Shown here piece after piece: positions 62,069-64,000 of a stretch of DNA of 64,000 bases; positions within the stretch are counted from its first letter, which is position 1; each line of letters begins with the position of its first letter. The notes below the pieces were generated by a model that was given only the letters and a program-made list of their open reading frames with translations, was not told the origin of the DNA and searched no databases. The stretch lies in contig NZ_CAKZJO010000053.1 of NCBI RefSeq assembly GCF_936943645.1, forward strand, positions 248,001 to 312,000, read 5' to 3'. The position numbers were made by a program, and so were the translations under genes. The DNA is from an uncultured Bradyrhizobium sp. (GTDB lineage: Bacteria > Pseudomonadota > Alphaproteobacteria > Rhizobiales > Xanthobacteraceae).

Positions 62069-62371
62069 ATGAAGCGACGTTTACTTCCGGCCGGCCTGTT
62101 GGGCGCCCTGATCGCGCTCGCCGGCCTGCCTCGACAACCCTTCGGAGGACTGCCTGTCATGGTGGAAAAGGCCAAGGCGGACGACAGCGGCAAGGCGGCG
62201 CGCGCGCCCGCCATGCCGATGGCCCGCGACCCCGCCGTTGCGGTGGCAGAGGAATACGAGGCCGCCCACCAGAAGGGAACGCGGGAAGCCCTCGAGCTCT
62301 TCATCGCGCGCCACGGCGACGATCCCCTGGCCGAAAAGGCCCGCGCCGAACTGAGGCGCCTGTCGCGCTGA
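62069..62371 (+). CDS. Small secreted or anchored protein of unknown function
   Basis: 100 residues from the ATG at 62069 (AGGGG about seven bases before). MKRRLLPAGLLGALIALAGLP looks like a signal peptide or an N-terminal anchor. The rest is Ala/Glu-rich helix with EEYEAAHQKGTREALELFIARHGDDPLAEKAR, resembling half of a TPR/Sel1-like helical pair. I recognise no family. It is divergent from the protease. Confidence 0.65.
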   Translation: MKRRLLPAGLLGALIALAGLPRQPFGGLPVMVEKAKADDSGKAARAPAMPMARDPAVAVAEEYEAAHQKGTREALELFIARHGDDPLAEKARAELRRLSR

Positions 62372-62514
62372 TCGGTCGGGCACCGCATCAGGCAAGGTAT
62401 CAGACATGATATCAGGCATGGCATTTCGGCAGGCGGGACCGGCGCCGGCCCGGCTTGTCGGGTGACCTTTCGGCACTATGGTAGGCGCCGCAATCTGTCC
62501 TGGAGCCTCTCAAG

Positions 62515-63708
62515 ATGCCCTTTCCGCATGCCTCGGAAGCCCTGTCGCGCTTCACCGTGCTCGATCTGACCCGTGTCCGCTCCGGTCCCACTTGCGTGCG
62601 CCAGCTGGCGGACTGGGGCGCCAATGTCGTCAAGATCGACGCCTTGACCGAGGATGCCGGCGGCGAGCAGCCGGGCGGGCCGCGGCGCGGTTCCGACTTC
62701 CAGAATTTGCACCGCAACAAGAGGGCCATGACGCTGAACCTGAAGGACGAGCGCGGGCTCGCCGTGTTCAAGCGCCTCGCCGCCAAGGCCGACGTCGTGG
62801 TGGAGAATTTCCGGCCCGACGTGAAGAAGAAGCTCGGCATCGACTACGAGAGCCTCGCCGCAATCAACCCGCGCATCGTCTATGGCAGCATTTCCGGGTT
62901 CGGCCAGGACGGGCCCTATCACAAGCGGCCGGGCTTCGATCAGATCGCGCAGGGCATGGGCGGGCTGATGTCGATCACCGGCGCGCCGGGTGAAGGCCCG
63001 ATGCGGGTCGGCATCCCCGTGGCCGACCTGACGGCCGGCCTGTTCTGCGCCATGGGTATCCTCACTGCGCTGCTCGAACGCGAGGTCTCGGGCAAGGGAC
63101 AGTGGGTGCAGACCTCGCTGCTCCAGGCCCAGATCTTCATGCTCGACTTCCAGGCCGCGCGCTGGCTGATGGAGAAGGAAGTGGCAAAACAGGCCGGCAA
63201 CAATCATCCGACCAGCATCCCGACCGGCGTGTTCAAGACCTCGGACGGCTACATCAACATCGCCACCACCGGCGGACGGATCTGGGAGCGCTGTGCGCAG
63301 GCGATCGGCGCGCCCGAACTCTATGCCCATCCCGACTACGCGACGGCCCCTGCCCGCTCCAAGAACCGCGACGCGCTCAACGCCGAGATCGAGAAGCGCA
63401 CCGTGACGAAATCGACCGAGACCTGGGTTCGCGAACTCAACGAGGCCGGCGTGCCCTGCGGGCCGATCTATGCCATCGACCAGATGTTCGAGGATGCGCA
63501 AGTCAGGCATCTCGGCATCGCCCAGGACGTGCCGAACGACGAGAGCCGCCATATCCGCCTGGTCGGCCAGCCCGTGACGCTGTCGCGCACGCCGAGCCGG
63601 ATGGTGGCGCGGCCGCCGGACTTCGGCGAGCAGACCGAGGAGGTGCTGAAGGAATTCGGCTTCGGTGCGGACGAGATCAGCAAGCTCAGGGACGCCAAGG
63701 TGGTGTGA
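62515..63708 (+). CDS. Class III CoA-transferase (CaiB/BaiF family)
   Basis: 397 residues. Conserved N-terminal VLDLTRVRSGPTCVRQLADWGANVVKID, HRNKRAMTLNLK, VENFRPDVKKKLGID, GFGQDGPYHKRPGFD; catalytic Asp171 in PVADLTAGL (the acyl-aspartate residue of formyl-CoA transferase). It exchanges CoA between carboxylic acids; the substrate is not readable. No pathway genes flank it; the small secreted protein gene lies upstream and a terminator follows. Confidence 0.9.
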   Translation: MPFPHASEALSRFTVLDLTRVRSGPTCVRQLADWGANVVKIDALTEDAGGEQPGGPRRGSDFQNLHRNKRAMTLNLKDERGLAVFKRLAAKADVVVENFRPDVKKKLGIDYESLAAINPRIVYGSISGFGQDGPYHKRPGFDQIAQGMGGLMSITGAPGEGPMRVGIPVADLTAGLFCAMGILTALLEREVSGKGQWVQTSLLQAQIFMLDFQAARWLMEKEVAKQAGNNHPTSIPTGVFKTSDGYINIATTGGRIWERCAQAIGAPELYAHPDYATAPARSKNRDALNAEIEKRTVTKSTETWVRELNEAGVPCGPIYAIDQMFEDAQVRHLGIAQDVPNDESRHIRLVGQPVTLSRTPSRMVARPPDFGEQTEEVLKEFGFGADEISKLRDAKVV

Positions 63709-63734
63709 GCACCACGCCCGATGCCGCCAAGGAC

Positions 63735-63760
63735 AAAGCCCGGCCCGAGGCCGGGCTTTT
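63735..63760. terminator. Bidirectional rho-independent terminator
   Basis: A perfect 11-base stem AAAGCCCGGCC / GGCCGGGCTTT with a CGA loop and T's on both strands' 3' sides (the plus strand ends TTTT at 63757-63760; the minus strand ends TTT). It separates the CoA-transferase from the convergent outer-membrane protein gene. Confidence 0.85.
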
Positions 63761-63783
63761 GATTCAAGGAGCTGTGGCCTCGC

Positions 63784-64000
63784 TCACGTACCGCTGAAGC
63801 GGTAGTTCACGCCGAAGCGCAAGATGTTCTCGGTGATGTGCGAGCGATAGCCGATGACGAGAGGCGCACCGCTGAGTGCGATCACGGGCGTGGTGAGCGA
63901 TCCGGACACCGTTCCGAGATCGACATAGAGATATTCGAGCCTGGCACTCCAATTGTCGGCGAACGCACCTTCGATGCCGGCGCCGGCGCTCCAGCCGACC
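63784..64000 (-). CDS. Outer-membrane beta-barrel protein, C-terminal fragment (Omp25/RopB-like)
   Basis: About 71 codons of a gene that starts beyond the right edge, ending at the TGA at 63784-63786. Translation reads VGWSAGAGIEGAFADNW, SARLEYLYVDLGT and ends ENILRFGVNYRFSGT. The GWSAGAGIE strand, EYLYVDLG and a final aromatic-containing strand are those of the small eight-stranded porin-like proteins of Rhizobiales. The frame on the opposite reading is a shadow. N-terminus and signal peptide are outside the window. Confidence 0.85.
   Translation of the reverse strand, partial: VGWSAGAGIEGAFADNWSARLEYLYVDLGTVSGSLTTPVIALSGAPLVIGYRSHITENILRFGVNYRFSGT

Noticed and set aside
1..64000. tRNA, rRNA, CRISPR, IS elements and phage genes
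   Set aside because: No cloverleaf-like sequence, regularly spaced direct repeats, transposase or integrase motifs were seen on either strand.

Overview
The window looks like chromosomal DNA of a high-GC alphaproteobacterium, most probably Bradyrhizobium or a close relative. The reasons are the codon use, the family resemblance of nearly every protein, two intergenic sequences that resemble dispersed repeats I remember from Bradyrhizobiaceae genomes (45471-45540 and 56126-56253), and the Omp25/RopB-like porin fragment at the right edge. I saw no rRNA, tRNA, CRISPR array, phage gene or intact insertion sequence.

About 1-40.8 kb is a large surface-glycan locus. It opens with a partial unknown gene, a methyltransferase, a large GT-C-like membrane protein and a fused sugar-1-phosphate nucleotidyltransferase/HAD phosphatase. 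Then comes an apparently complete CMP-legionaminic acid pathway of the GDP-linked (Campylobacter-like) type: legB-legC-legG-legI, a convergent NeuD/LegH-type acetyltransferase, and ptmE-ptmF-legF-ptmA behind a good sigma70-like promoter. It is followed by a Wzx flippase, a small unknown ORF, a PhyH-type Fe(II)/2-oxoglutarate dioxygenase, two capsule/Kdo-transferase-like GT-B proteins, GT2 enzymes and a further membrane protein.

A second block (23.3-29.8 kb) carries a split transketolase with an SDR reductase/epimerase, a sulfotransferase-like protein with a kinase-like partner, and rfbF-rfbG for CDP-4-keto-6-deoxyglucose. Together these suggest a carbon-chain-extended (branched) CDP-sugar. 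A third block (30.0-40.8 kb) has a UDP-glucuronate decarboxylase-like SDR, a Wzy candidate, a CgeB-like glycosyltransferase, rfbA-rfbB with an FdtA/FdtB-type ketoisomerase and aminotransferase (a dTDP-3-amino-3,6-dideoxyhexose), another methyltransferase, a GT-A enzyme and a second Wzx. No polyprenyl-phosphate initiating transferase and no ABC exporter are visible.

From 40.9 to 56.1 kb is a type II secretion system: a GspC/N-like protein, then gspE-F-G-H-I-J-K-L-M on the minus strand, divergent from gspD (lipoprotein secretin) and a minimal prepilin peptidase gspO. A 1184-residue autotransporter sits between the GspC-like gene and the rest. The right end (56.3-64 kb) holds a Sel1-repeat protein, a tandem pair of secreted beta-helix proteins (about 84% identical to each other), an M10/RTX metalloprotease with three near-identical W-rich modules, a small secreted protein, a class III CoA-transferase and the C-terminus of an outer-membrane beta-barrel. 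The theme of the whole window is the cell surface: making, exporting and decorating glycans, and secreting proteins.
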